This document shows, in pieces, positions 8,660-16,644 of a stretch of 64,000 nucleotides of DNA. How positions within the stretch are numbered: the first letter of the stretch is position 1; each line of letters opens with the position of its first letter. Made by a program: the position numbers and the translations under genes. Source of the DNA: Burkholderia anthina (GTDB lineage Bacteria; Pseudomonadota; Gammaproteobacteria; Burkholderiales; Burkholderiaceae); the NCBI RefSeq assembly GCF_902498995.1, contig NZ_CABVLY010000026.1, positions 1-64,000 of the forward strand, in the 5' to 3' direction. Below the pieces are notes generated by a model. That model worked only from the letters and a program-made list of their open reading frames with translations, did no database searches and had not been told where the DNA came from.

Positions 8660-9859
8660 ATGGAACCGCATCACGACAACCATCCCCCACTGACCCGCGC
8701 CATGACGCTGCTGTTCGCGTGCGCGTGCGGCATCGTCATCGGCAACATCTATTACGCGCAGCCGCTGCTCGCCGCGATCGCGCGCAGTTTCGGCCGCCCG
8801 CCCGCCGAGCTCGGCTACCTCGTCACGCTGACGCAGCTCGGCTACGCGGCAAGCCTGCTGCTGATCGTGCCGCTCGGCGACGCGGTCAACCGCCACACGC
8901 TGATCGTGCGGCTGCTCGTGCTCAACGTGATCGCGCTGGTGGCCGTCGCGTCCAGCACGAACTTCACGATGTTCGTCGTCGCGAACATCGCGCTCGGCTT
9001 CGTCACCTGCTCGACGCAGTTGCTCGTGCCGTTCGCCGCGTCGCTCGCCGACGCGCGCACGCGCGGCCGCGCGGTCGGCACCGTGATGAGCGGGCTGCTG
9101 CTCGGGATCCTGCTCGCGCGCGTCGCGGCCGGCGCGATCGCCGACGGGTTCGGCTGGCGCGCGGTGTACGCAATCGCCGCGGTGATGATCCTCGCGCTGA
9201 CCGCCGTGCTCGCGGTGAAGCTGCCGAAGGATCGCCGCCACGCGCGGCTCGACTACGCGGCGCTGATGAAGTCGCTCGTCGCGCTGGTGCGCGCGCAGCC
9301 GTTGATCGCGCTGCGCTCGACGTACGGCGCGCTCGTGTTCGCGTGCTTCAGCCTGCTGTGGACAGGCCTCACGTTCCTGCTGAGCCAGCCGCCGTACGGC
9401 TACTCCGAAGGGCAGATCGGGCTGTTCGGCATCGTCGGTGCGGTGGGCGCGCTCGCGGCGACGTCGGCCGGCCGGCTCGTCGATCGCGGCCACGGCAACG
9501 CGGCGACCGGGTTGTTCGCGGCGGCCGTGCTCGCCTCGTTCGCGCTGATCGCGACCGGCGCGCACTCGCTCGTCGCATTGATCGCGGGCATCCTGCTGCT
9601 CGATGTCGGCGTGCAGGGCATGCACATCTCGAACCAGAGCGTGATCTATGCGCTCGCCGGCAACGCGCGCAGCCGCGTGACGACGATCTACCTGACGAGC
9701 TACTTCATCGGCGGCGCGTTCGGGTCGTTCGCGGCGAGCGTCGCGTACGGCGTCGACGGCTGGCGCGGCGTGTGCATCGCCGGCGCCGCGCTGTCCGGCG
9801 TGCTGATCGCCTTGTGGCTCGCATCGCAACGCGTCGGCGTGCGGCAAGTCACGCAGTAA
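8660..9859 (+). CDS. MFS transporter (12-TM efflux-type)
   Basis: 399 residues from ATG at 8660. It has about twelve membrane segments, starting with ACACGIVIGNIYYAQPLLAA, and a loop 2-3 motif LLIVPLGDAVNRHTLIVRLL typical of drug-efflux-like MFS proteins. The frame stays open upstream to 8456, but those residues are Arg/Pro rich and lack membrane character, so the later ATG is preferred. About 300 bases separate it from the divergent CynR-like regulator, its probable controller. A bidirectional terminator follows at 9881-9919. Substrate unknown. Confidence 0.88.
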   Translation: MEPHHDNHPPLTRAMTLLFACACGIVIGNIYYAQPLLAAIARSFGRPPAELGYLVTLTQLGYAASLLLIVPLGDAVNRHTLIVRLLVLNVIALVAVASSTNFTMFVVANIALGFVTCSTQLLVPFAASLADARTRGRAVGTVMSGLLLGILLARVAAGAIADGFGWRAVYAIAAVMILALTAVLAVKLPKDRRHARLDYAALMKSLVALVRAQPLIALRSTYGALVFACFSLLWTGLTFLLSQPPYGYSEGQIGLFGIVGAVGALAATSAGRLVDRGHGNAATGLFAAAVLASFALIATGAHSLVALIAGILLLDVGVQGMHISNQSVIYALAGNARSRVTTIYLTSYFIGGAFGSFAASVAYGVDGWRGVCIAGAALSGVLIALWLASQRVGVRQVTQ

Positions 9860-9880
9860 CCGGCTTTCGCACCGGCCAAT

Positions 9881-9919
9881 AAAAAGGCACGCTCCGCGCA
9901 TCGCGGGCGTGCCTTTTTT
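9881..9919. terminator. Bidirectional rho-independent terminator
   Basis: GGCACGC (9886-9892) pairs with GCGTGCC (9907-9913) and CCGCG with CGCGG inside. A-run on the left and T-run on the right allow it to serve both the MFS gene (plus) and the idonate-type dehydrogenase gene (minus). Confidence 0.9.
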
Positions 9920-9952
9920 GCATGCGCGCCGTCGCGCGCCGTCAGCGAACGG

Positions 9953-11011
9953 TCACGCAGTCGCGTCCGCGAAATCGATCAGCACCTTCATCGCGCGTTG
10001 CCGGTCGCCGGCCAGCTCGAACGCATCGTTCGCTTCGCGCATCGGAAACACGCGCGTCACGGCCGGCGCGAGATCGACGCGCCCCGCATTGATCAACTGC
10101 ACCGCAAGCGCGAACTCCGCGTGGAAGCGGAACGACCCGCAGATCGACAGCTCCTTCGCGACCACCACGTTCTGCGGCAGGCTGACGTCGCCGCCAAGCC
10201 CGAGCTGCACGACGACGCCGCGCGGCCGCATCACGTCGAGGCCGTCGCGCAGTGCGCGCGCATTGCCGGAACACTCGATCATCACGTCGAACGTCCCCTT
10301 GTCGGCACCGTAGCGCGCAACCCAGCCGCTATCGGTCGCCGCGTTGATCGTCTGGTCGGCGCCGAGCGCGCGCGCCACGTCGAGCGGCGCATCGACCACG
10401 TCGGTCGCGACGATCTCCGCCGCGCCGTGCACGCGCGCCGCCGCGACCGCCAGCACGCCGATCGGCCCGCATCCCGACACCAGCACGCGCCGGCCGATCA
10501 GCGGCCCCGCGCGCGACACCGCGTGCAGCCCGACCGCGAACGGCTCGGCAAGCGCCGCGAGCGACAGCGGCACGTGATCGGCCACTTTCACGCACTGCGC
10601 CGCGTCGCACACGAGCGCGTTGCGAAACGCGCCCTGCACGTGCGGCATGCGCATCGCGCTGCCGTAGAAGCGCATGTCGAGGCACTGGTTCGGCAACCCT
10701 TCGAGACAGTAGCGGCACGCGCCGCATGGGCGGCTCGGATTGACCGCGACGCGATCGCCGACCTTCACCGCCGTCACGTCCGGCGCGACCGCCGCCACCG
10801 TGCCGGCCACTTCATGGCCGAGCACCATCGGCTGCTGCAGCCGGATCGCGCCGAAGCCGCCGTGCCGGAAGTAATGCAGGTCGGAGCCGCAGATGCCGCC
10901 CATCGCGACATCGACGCGCACCTGGCCCGGGCCGATCTCGCCGGCGTCCTGCTCTTCGAGCCGCAGGTCGTTCGGCCCGTGGATCACGACACACATGCAA
11001 CGCATACGCAT
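9953..11011 (-). CDS. L-idonate 5-dehydrogenase-type zinc alcohol dehydrogenase
   Basis: 352 residues from ATG at 11011, chosen for the perfect AGGAGG six bases upstream; two more in-frame ATGs follow within five codons. It is a medium-chain, zinc-dependent NAD(P) dehydrogenase: catalytic-zinc motif GGICGSDLHYF then GHEVAGTV, structural zinc cysteines CGACRYC...C, and nucleotide motif SGCGPIGVLA. Family members oxidise L-idonate to 5-ketogluconate or related polyols. It is the last gene of a four-gene sugar-acid cluster, 11 bases behind the hydroxyacid dehydrogenase. The exact substrate is inferred from context. Confidence 0.85.
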   Translation of the reverse strand: MRMRCMCVVIHGPNDLRLEEQDAGEIGPGQVRVDVAMGGICGSDLHYFRHGGFGAIRLQQPMVLGHEVAGTVAAVAPDVTAVKVGDRVAVNPSRPCGACRYCLEGLPNQCLDMRFYGSAMRMPHVQGAFRNALVCDAAQCVKVADHVPLSLAALAEPFAVGLHAVSRAGPLIGRRVLVSGCGPIGVLAVAAARVHGAAEIVATDVVDAPLDVARALGADQTINAATDSGWVARYGADKGTFDVMIECSGNARALRDGLDVMRPRGVVVQLGLGGDVSLPQNVVVAKELSICGSFRFHAEFALAVQLINAGRVDLAPAVTRVFPMREANDAFELAGDRQRAMKVLIDFADATA

Positions 11012-11022
11012 GACCACCCTCC

Positions 11023-11979
11023 TCAGACGACCGGCGTGAGCAGCGGCGCGCCGGCGAAGTGCGCGGCGAGGTTGTCGCGCACGAGCCAGCCCATCGCCTG
11101 ACGCGTCTCGACGGTGCCGCTCGCATGATGCGGCTGCAGCAGCACGTTCTGCAACGCGAGGAAACGCGGGTCGATGTTCGGTTCGTTCCAGAACACGTCG
11201 AGCGCCGCGCCGGCGATCGCGCCGCGCTCGAGCGCGTCGAGCAGCGCGGGTTCGTCGACGGTCGTGCCGCGCGACACGTTCACCAGATAGCCGTGCGGGC
11301 CGAGCGCATCGAGCACGGTCGCGTCGACGAGATGGCGCGTCGACGCGCCGCCCGCGAGCGTGACGATCAGCACGTCGCACCAGCCGGCCAGCTCGGTCAG
11401 TTGGCCGAAGAAAAGATGCGGGCTGTCCGCGCGCGGCGCGACGTCGAAATAGCCGAGCTCGACGTCGAAGCCGGACAACCGGCGCGCGAGCGTCGTGCCG
11501 ATCCGGCCGAAGCCGACAATGCCGACGCGCTTGCCATACAGGCGCGTGACGAGCGGCATGTCGCCGTCGCGCCATGCGCCGGAGCGCACGTACGCGTCAC
11601 CGGCACCGATCCGGCGCAGCAGCGCAAGCGTGAGCCCGACGCCGAGATCGGCGACGTCGCCGGTCAGCACGTCGGGCGTATTGGTCACGCGGATGCCGCG
11701 CTCGCGTGCCGCGGCGAGATCGATCGCGTCAGTGCCGACGCCGTAGCACGAGATGATCTCGAGCCGCGGCAGTGCGGCGATCAGCGCGGCATCGGCGCCG
11801 AGGTCGCCGCGCGTCGCGATCGCGCGCACGCCGGCACCGTGTTCGGCGAGAAACGCCGTGCGGTCGGCGGCCTCCCACAGCCGGTGGACGTGATAGCCGG
11901 TCGACAGCCATGCGTCGTCCCACGGCTGGTAGGGGCCCGTCATCAGCAGCTCGGGCCGCCGGGTCGAATCGTGCGCCAT
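11023..11979 (-). CDS. D-isomer-specific 2-hydroxyacid dehydrogenase (2-ketogluconate/glyoxylate reductase-like)
   Basis: 318 residues from ATG at 11979 (AGGAG ten bases upstream). The NAD(P)-binding motif GIVGFGRIG is near residue 150, and the catalytic Arg, Glu and His appear as NVSRG, WNEPNID and QPHHASGT. The C-terminal LLTPV ending is typical of this family. Such enzymes reduce 2-keto acids such as 2-ketogluconate, glyoxylate or hydroxypyruvate. It lies between the transporter and the idonate-type dehydrogenase in one minus-strand transcription unit, which fits a role in converting keto-gluconates. Confidence 0.88.
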   Translation of the reverse strand: MAHDSTRRPELLMTGPYQPWDDAWLSTGYHVHRLWEAADRTAFLAEHGAGVRAIATRGDLGADAALIAALPRLEIISCYGVGTDAIDLAAARERGIRVTNTPDVLTGDVADLGVGLTLALLRRIGAGDAYVRSGAWRDGDMPLVTRLYGKRVGIVGFGRIGTTLARRLSGFDVELGYFDVAPRADSPHLFFGQLTELAGWCDVLIVTLAGGASTRHLVDATVLDALGPHGYLVNVSRGTTVDEPALLDALERGAIAGAALDVFWNEPNIDPRFLALQNVLLQPHHASGTVETRQAMGWLVRDNLAAHFAGAPLLTPVV

Positions 11980-12052
11980 CTGCGCTTGCTCCTGTCGAAA
12001 TAAGTTGAAATCGGCGTGCGTGCCGGGCCGCGTCAGCCGCCCGGCAGCGCGC

Positions 12053-13492
12053 TCATGCGTGCCGCGCGAGCGGTTCGGCATCCGGGGCCGGCTGCGCCTG
12101 CGCCGCGTCGAGCGGATCGTCGAGATCGCGGTTCAGCGTCTCCGGCATCCGCGCGGTGGTGAACAGCGTGATCAGCGTAAGCAGCACCAGGTATGCGGCG
12201 ATCGGCACCCAGGCATGCACGCCGGCCGCGTGATCGCCGCCGTGCAGCGCGATCACGGTCGCGATCAGCATCGCGCCGATCAGCGGCGCGATTCCGCCGG
12301 CGAGCACGGCCGACACTTCACGCGCAAACGACACGCCCATGTAGCGATGCCGCGCGCCGAACAGTTCCGGCAGCAGCGCGGCCTGCGCGCCGAGCATCCC
12401 CCAGTTCGCGAAGCCTTGCGCGACCGAGATCGCGATCACGCTGGCCACCACGTTCCCCTGGCTGAAGATCCACCACACCGGGAACGCGAGCGCGAGCTGC
12501 AGCCACGCGAACGTGCGGTACACGCGCACCCGGCCGAAGCGGTCGCTCAGTCGCCCCGCGAGCGGCACCGTGCACGCGCCGACGGTGGCCGCGCACACCA
12601 GCGCGAGCGCGCCGATCGGCCCCTTCATCCCGATCACCCCGGCGAGATAGCTGATTGCGAGCGCCTGGTAGATCGACGAGCCGCCGTTCTCCGCCATCCG
12701 CAGCCCGATGCCGATCAGCAACGTGCGCTTGGAGTGCTGCACGGCGCTCTTCAGCGGATTCGCCAATACCTGCGCGCGCTTCTCGAGCCGCACGAAGGTC
12801 GGCGACTCGTGCAGCCGCGCCCGCATGTAGACCCCGACCGCGACGATCACCGCGCTGAACAGGAACGGCACGCGCCAGCCCCAGCCGTCCGTGACGTGGT
12901 CGAGGTTCGCGAGCAGCAGGAAATAGACGGCCGCCGCGAGCACCGTGCCGAGCTGGATCCCGAGAAACGGCAGCGACGCGTAGAAGCCGCGCTTGCCCGG
13001 CGGTGCGTATTCGGTCATCAGCACGGCCGCGCCGGCCTGCTCCGCGCCGGCGCCGAGGCCCTGCAGGATGCGCAGCAGCACAAGAAGCGCGGGCGCCCAG
13101 TAGCCGGCGCTCGCATAGGTCGGCAGTACGCCGATCAGCGTGCTGGCGATGCCCATCAGCAGCACCGTCGCGGTCAGCACGAACTTGCGGCCGATCCGGT
13201 CGCCGAGCACGCCGAAGATGACGCCGCCGAGCGGGCGCACCGCAAAGCCGACGAAATACGTGCCGAAGCTCGCGATCAGCCGCGTCTCGACGGTTTGCGA
13301 CGGAAAGAACAGCGGCCCGAAGACCAGCGCCGACGCGAGCGTGTACAGCGCGAAATCGTAGTATTCGAGCGCGCTGCCGAGCGAGCAGGTCCATGCCGCG
13401 CGGTTGAGCTGCTTCTGGTCGACGCCGTGCCGCTCGGCGGTGTCGGCCGACGTGGCGGGCATTGCATCGCGCCGCGGGGTATTGCGATCCAT
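12053..13492 (-). CDS. MFS transporter of the metabolite:H+ symporter (MHS) family
   Basis: 479 residues from ATG at 13492; AGGAGAC lies just upstream. The start region (RAAWTCSLGSALEYYDFALY), the motif GDRIGRKFVL in the first cytoplasmic loop and a second-half motif GRLSDRFGRVRVYR mark an MHS-family symporter related to ShiA, KgtP and ProP, with about twelve membrane segments. It lies between the SDR and the hydroxyacid dehydrogenase and probably imports the sugar acid they metabolise. The C-terminal 20 residues are polar and presumably cytoplasmic. Confidence 0.9.
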   Translation of the reverse strand: MDRNTPRRDAMPATSADTAERHGVDQKQLNRAAWTCSLGSALEYYDFALYTLASALVFGPLFFPSQTVETRLIASFGTYFVGFAVRPLGGVIFGVLGDRIGRKFVLTATVLLMGIASTLIGVLPTYASAGYWAPALLVLLRILQGLGAGAEQAGAAVLMTEYAPPGKRGFYASLPFLGIQLGTVLAAAVYFLLLANLDHVTDGWGWRVPFLFSAVIVAVGVYMRARLHESPTFVRLEKRAQVLANPLKSAVQHSKRTLLIGIGLRMAENGGSSIYQALAISYLAGVIGMKGPIGALALVCAATVGACTVPLAGRLSDRFGRVRVYRTFAWLQLALAFPVWWIFSQGNVVASVIAISVAQGFANWGMLGAQAALLPELFGARHRYMGVSFAREVSAVLAGGIAPLIGAMLIATVIALHGGDHAAGVHAWVPIAAYLVLLTLITLFTTARMPETLNRDLDDPLDAAQAQPAPDAEPLARHA

Positions 13493-13642
13493 CGTTGTCT
13501 CCTGTCTCCTGCCTTCCATTCCGGAACCCGGCGCCGGATGCGCCGGACATCGGCCCGCTCGTGCGGCGGGCTCTTCTGGGAATTCGGATGCCGGCCCGAA
13601 CCGGCTCGACGGTGCTGCGCACGCGGCGCCAAGCACCACCGC

Positions 13643-14416
13643 TCAGACGGCGCTGGTCAGCCCGCCGTCGACGAACAGCGTCTGGCCGTTCACGAAATCG
13701 GACGCCGCCGACGCGAGGAAAATTGCCGCGCCGCACAGCTCGTCGACCTGTCCCCATCGGCCGGCCGGCGTGCGCTTGCACAGCCAGTCCGAAAACGCCG
13801 CGTCGTCGACCAGCGCGCGATTCAGTTCGGTTTCGAAATAGCCGGGCGCGAGGCCGTTCGCCTGGATGCCGTGGCGCGCCCAGTCGGCGCACATCCCTTT
13901 CGTCAGCATCCGCACCGCGCCCTTCGTCGCCGCATACGGCGCGATCGTCGGCCGCGCGAGCTCGCTCTGCACCGAACAGATGTTGATGATCTTGCCGCGG
14001 CCGCGCGCGATCATGTGGCGCGCCACCGCCTGCGCGGTGTTGAACACGCCGTCGAGATTCACACGCATCAGCGCGTGCCAGTCGTCCGGCTCGAATGCGT
14101 CGAGCGGCGCGCGGCGCTGGATGCCCGCGTTGTTCACGAGGATGTCGATCGCGCCGACGCGCGCCTCGAAATCGTCGATCGCCGCGCGCACCTGCGCGTG
14201 CTCGGCGACGTCGAACACCGCGTAATCGGCGACGAACCCTTCCTCGCGGAAGTGGCGCACGAGCGTCGCGGCCTTTTGCTCATTGCGATCGTTGATCACG
14301 ATCGCCGCGCCGGCTTCGGCGAGCCCGCGGGCAAGCGTCAGTCCGATCCCGCGTCCGGAACCGGTGATCAGTGCGCGGCGGCCGTCGAGGCGGAACCGGT
14401 CAAGCGCGTGGGTCAT
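13643..14416 (-). CDS. SDR oxidoreductase, gluconate 5-dehydrogenase-like
   Basis: 257 residues from ATG at 14416 with GGAG six bases upstream. It is a classical short-chain dehydrogenase: cofactor motif TGSGRGIG near residue 18, NNAG near 95, catalytic Ser in ICSVQSE and YAATK as the Tyr-Lys pair. The sequence is close to IdnO/Gno-type 5-keto-D-gluconate reductases. It is the first gene of the minus-strand cluster and is divergent from the LysR gene at 14568. A 150-base gap separates it from the transporter, so an internal promoter is possible. Confidence 0.88.
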   Translation of the reverse strand: MTHALDRFRLDGRRALITGSGRGIGLTLARGLAEAGAAIVINDRNEQKAATLVRHFREEGFVADYAVFDVAEHAQVRAAIDDFEARVGAIDILVNNAGIQRRAPLDAFEPDDWHALMRVNLDGVFNTAQAVARHMIARGRGKIINICSVQSELARPTIAPYAATKGAVRMLTKGMCADWARHGIQANGLAPGYFETELNRALVDDAAFSDWLCKRTPAGRWGQVDELCGAAIFLASAASDFVNGQTLFVDGGLTSAV

Positions 14417-14567
14417 GCATGTCTCCTCAAACCAGGCGAGCCGACCGCCCGTCGCGGCCGGTCTCGCGTTGAGGCTATCTTCGGCGCTCGGCCGGGCATC
14501 GCGCCAATGGTCTTTTTTGATCCGGTTATCATGAAATCCGATTACCGTCCCTTGCCGGCCGCCGACC

Positions 14568-15458
14568 ATGGAACTCAAGCAATTGCGCGCCTTCGTCACG
14601 CTCGCGGAAGAGCTGCATTTCGGGCGCGCCGCGCAGCGCCTGTTCATCGTGCAGTCCGCGCTGAGCATGCAGATCAAGGCGCTCGAGGACGAACTGGGCG
14701 CGCGCCTGTTCGAGCGCGACCGCCACAAGGTCGAACTCAGCGACACCGGGCGCGTCTTCCTGCCCGAAGCGCGGGCGACGCTGCAGCAGGCCGCGCGCGC
14801 GGAGCAGATGGCGCGGCTGTCGAGCCGCGGCGAGATCGGCACGCTGCGCATCGCGTTCGTGTCGTCGGTGCTGCCCGCGCTGCTGCCGGCCGTGCTGCGC
14901 ACGATGCGCGAGCGCTATCCGCTGATCACGCTCGAACTGAAGGACATGCCGACGCCCGACCAGATCGCGGCGCTGCGCGACCGCCGCATCGATTTCGGAA
15001 TGATCCGGCTGCCGGCCGCGTATGCGGGCATCGACACGCGCGTGGTGCTGGAGGAAGGCTTCGTCGTCGCGCTGCCGCTCGACCATCCGCTCGCCGCGCA
15101 CGAAGCGATCGCGCCGGACGCCTTGCGCGGCCAGCCTGCATTCGTGCTCGCGCGCCGTTACGCGCCAGGCTTTTACGACGACATGCTGCTCGCGCTGAGC
15201 CGCGCGGGCACGACGCTCGAGATCGCGCAGGAGTTCGGCGAATTCACCACGATGCTCGCGCTCGTCGCAGCCGGGATGGGGATCGGGCTGATTCCGGCGG
15301 AAGCCGCAAGCGCGCTGCCGCCGAACGTGCTCGCGCGGCCGCTCGACCTCGCGGGCCACCGCACCGGCATCGGCCTCGCGTGGACCGACCTCGACAGCGC
15401 GATCAAACGCGCGTTCGTCGACGCGCTCGAGCACGTGACGGCCAACGCCGGGCCATGA
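14568..15458 (+). CDS. LysR-family transcriptional regulator of the adjacent sugar-acid cluster
   Basis: 296 residues. The N-terminal helix-turn-helix (LRAFVTLAEELHFGRAAQRL, then QSALSMQIKALEDELGARLF) is followed by a periplasmic-binding-like effector domain from about residue 90. The overall pattern, including the HFGRAA and LPLDHPLA stretches, is that of the CatR/BenM-like branch of LysR proteins. It is transcribed away from the idnO-like gene with a 151-base shared promoter region, the classical arrangement for a LysR activator and its target operon. The effector is unknown; a keto-gluconate would fit. Confidence 0.9.
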   Translation: MELKQLRAFVTLAEELHFGRAAQRLFIVQSALSMQIKALEDELGARLFERDRHKVELSDTGRVFLPEARATLQQAARAEQMARLSSRGEIGTLRIAFVSSVLPALLPAVLRTMRERYPLITLELKDMPTPDQIAALRDRRIDFGMIRLPAAYAGIDTRVVLEEGFVVALPLDHPLAAHEAIAPDALRGQPAFVLARRYAPGFYDDMLLALSRAGTTLEIAQEFGEFTTMLALVAAGMGIGLIPAEAASALPPNVLARPLDLAGHRTGIGLAWTDLDSAIKRAFVDALEHVTANAGP

Positions 15459-15466
15459 CGCGGGGC

Positions 15467-15500
15467 GAAAAAAAGCCCGGCCGGAAAACCCGGCCGGGCT
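15467..15500 (-). terminator. Rho-independent terminator of the tkt-gap unit
   Basis: AGCCCGGCCGG (15474-15484) pairs with CCGGCCGGGCT (15490-15500), an 11-bp perfect stem. The A-run at 15467-15474 gives a T-run on the minus strand, 47 bases after the gap stop. Confidence 0.9.
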
Positions 15501-15546
15501 CGTTCGCTGCCCATGCCGCCTTGCGGCGGCCGCGCAACGTGCGGGA

Positions 15547-16557
15547 TTACTTCGCGTTCGCGAATGCGACTGCCGTATCCAGCATGCGGTTCGAGAAGCC
15601 CCACTCGTTGTCGTACCAGCTCGACACCTTGACGAGGCGGCCCGACACCTTGGTCAGCGTTGCGTCGAACGTCGACGAAGCCGGGTTGTGGTTGAAGTCG
15701 ATCGACACCAGCGGTGCGTCGTTGTAGCCGAGGATGCCCTTCAGCGCGCCTTCCGATGCTTCCTTCATGATCGCGTTGACTTCTTCGACCGTCGTGTCGC
15801 GCTTCGCGATGAACGACAGGTCGACGACCGACACGTTGATCGTCGGGACGCGGATCGCGTAGCCGTCGAGCTTGCCGTTCAGTTCCGGCAGCACGAGGCC
15901 GACGGCCGACGCAGCGCCCGTCTTCGTCGGGATCTGGCTGTGGGTCGCCGAACGCGCGCGGCGCAGGTCTTCGTGATAGACGTCGGTCAGCACCTGGTCG
16001 TTCGTGTACGCATGGATCGTCGTCATCAGGCCGGTTTCGAGGCCGATCTGGTCGTTCAGCGGCTTGACGAGCGGCGCGAGGCAGTTCGTCGTGCACGATG
16101 CGTTCGAGATGACCGTGTGCTCGGCCTTCAGCACGTTGTGGTTCACGCCGTAGACGATCGTCGCGTCGACGTCCTTGCCGCCCGGCGCCGAGATGATCAC
16201 CTTCTTCGCGCCGCCCTTCAGGTGCGCGCTGGCCTTTTCCTTCGTCGTGAAGAAGCCCGTGCATTCCATCACGACGTCGACGCCCAGCTCGCCCCACGGC
16301 AGTTCTGCCGGGTTGCGGTTCGCCAGCACGCGGATCTTGTCGCCGTTCACGACGAGGTAGTCGCCGTCGACCGACACTTCACCCGGGAACTTGCCGTGCG
16401 CGGTGTCGTACTGGGTCAGGTGCGCGTTGGTCTTCGCATCGCCCAGATCGTTGATGGCGACGATCTCGAGATCGTGCTTCTTGCCGTTTTCATAGAACGC
16501 GCGCAGCGTGTTGCGGCCGATGCGGCCGTAGCCGTTGATTGCGACGCGGATCGTCAT
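15547..16557 (-). CDS. gap: Glyceraldehyde-3-phosphate dehydrogenase, type I
   Basis: 336 residues. The enzyme converts glyceraldehyde 3-phosphate, NAD and phosphate to 1,3-bisphosphoglycerate in glycolysis and gluconeogenesis. The N-terminal NAD motif is [10 protein letters not shown] and the catalytic cysteine is C155 within [12 protein letters not shown]. The sequence [12 protein letters not shown] near the C-terminus is the conserved end of the catalytic domain. AGGAGA precedes the ATG. It is 87 bases downstream of tkt on the same strand, and a strong hairpin lies between them; a terminator follows. Confidence 0.98.
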   Translation of the reverse strand: MTIRVAINGYGRIGRNTLRAFYENGKKHDLEIVAINDLGDAKTNAHLTQYDTAHGKFPGEVSVDGDYLVVNGDKIRVLANRNPAELPWGELGVDVVMECTGFFTTKEKASAHLKGGAKKVIISAPGGKDVDATIVYGVNHNVLKAEHTVISNASCTTNCLAPLVKPLNDQIGLETGLMTTIHAYTNDQVLTDVYHEDLRRARSATHSQIPTKTGAASAVGLVLPELNGKLDGYAIRVPTINVSVVDLSFIAKRDTTVEEVNAIMKEASEGALKGILGYNDAPLVSIDFNHNPASSTFDATLTKVSGRLVKVSSWYDNEWGFSNRMLDTAVAFANAK

Positions 16558-16608
16558 GGTCTATCTCCTGATGGCTGAAAAAAATTCGTTGCGTGCAGCT
16601 TCACGGTG

Positions 16609-16635
16609 CGACGCGCGCGAGGGGAGCGCGCGTCG
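16609..16635 (-). other. Intercistronic hairpin between tkt and gap
   Basis: CGACGCGCGC (16609-16618) pairs perfectly with GCGCGCGTCG (16626-16635) around a 7-base loop, just after the tkt stop. A T-run of seven on the minus strand occurs about 23 bases further on, too far for a standard terminator. It may reduce read-through or protect processed ends. Confidence 0.5.
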
Positions 16636-16644
16636 CGAATGCTT

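Noticed and set aside
14519-14550. Direct repeat-like ATCCGGTTATC / ATCCGATTACC near the LysR start.
   Set aside because: Only a partial match and not arranged as a clear T-N11-A site; noted but not called as an operator.
12005-15727. An open frame of about 1240 codons opposite the sugar-acid cluster.
   Set aside because: Same cause; its sequence is low in hydrophobic residues and no protein family is recognisable.
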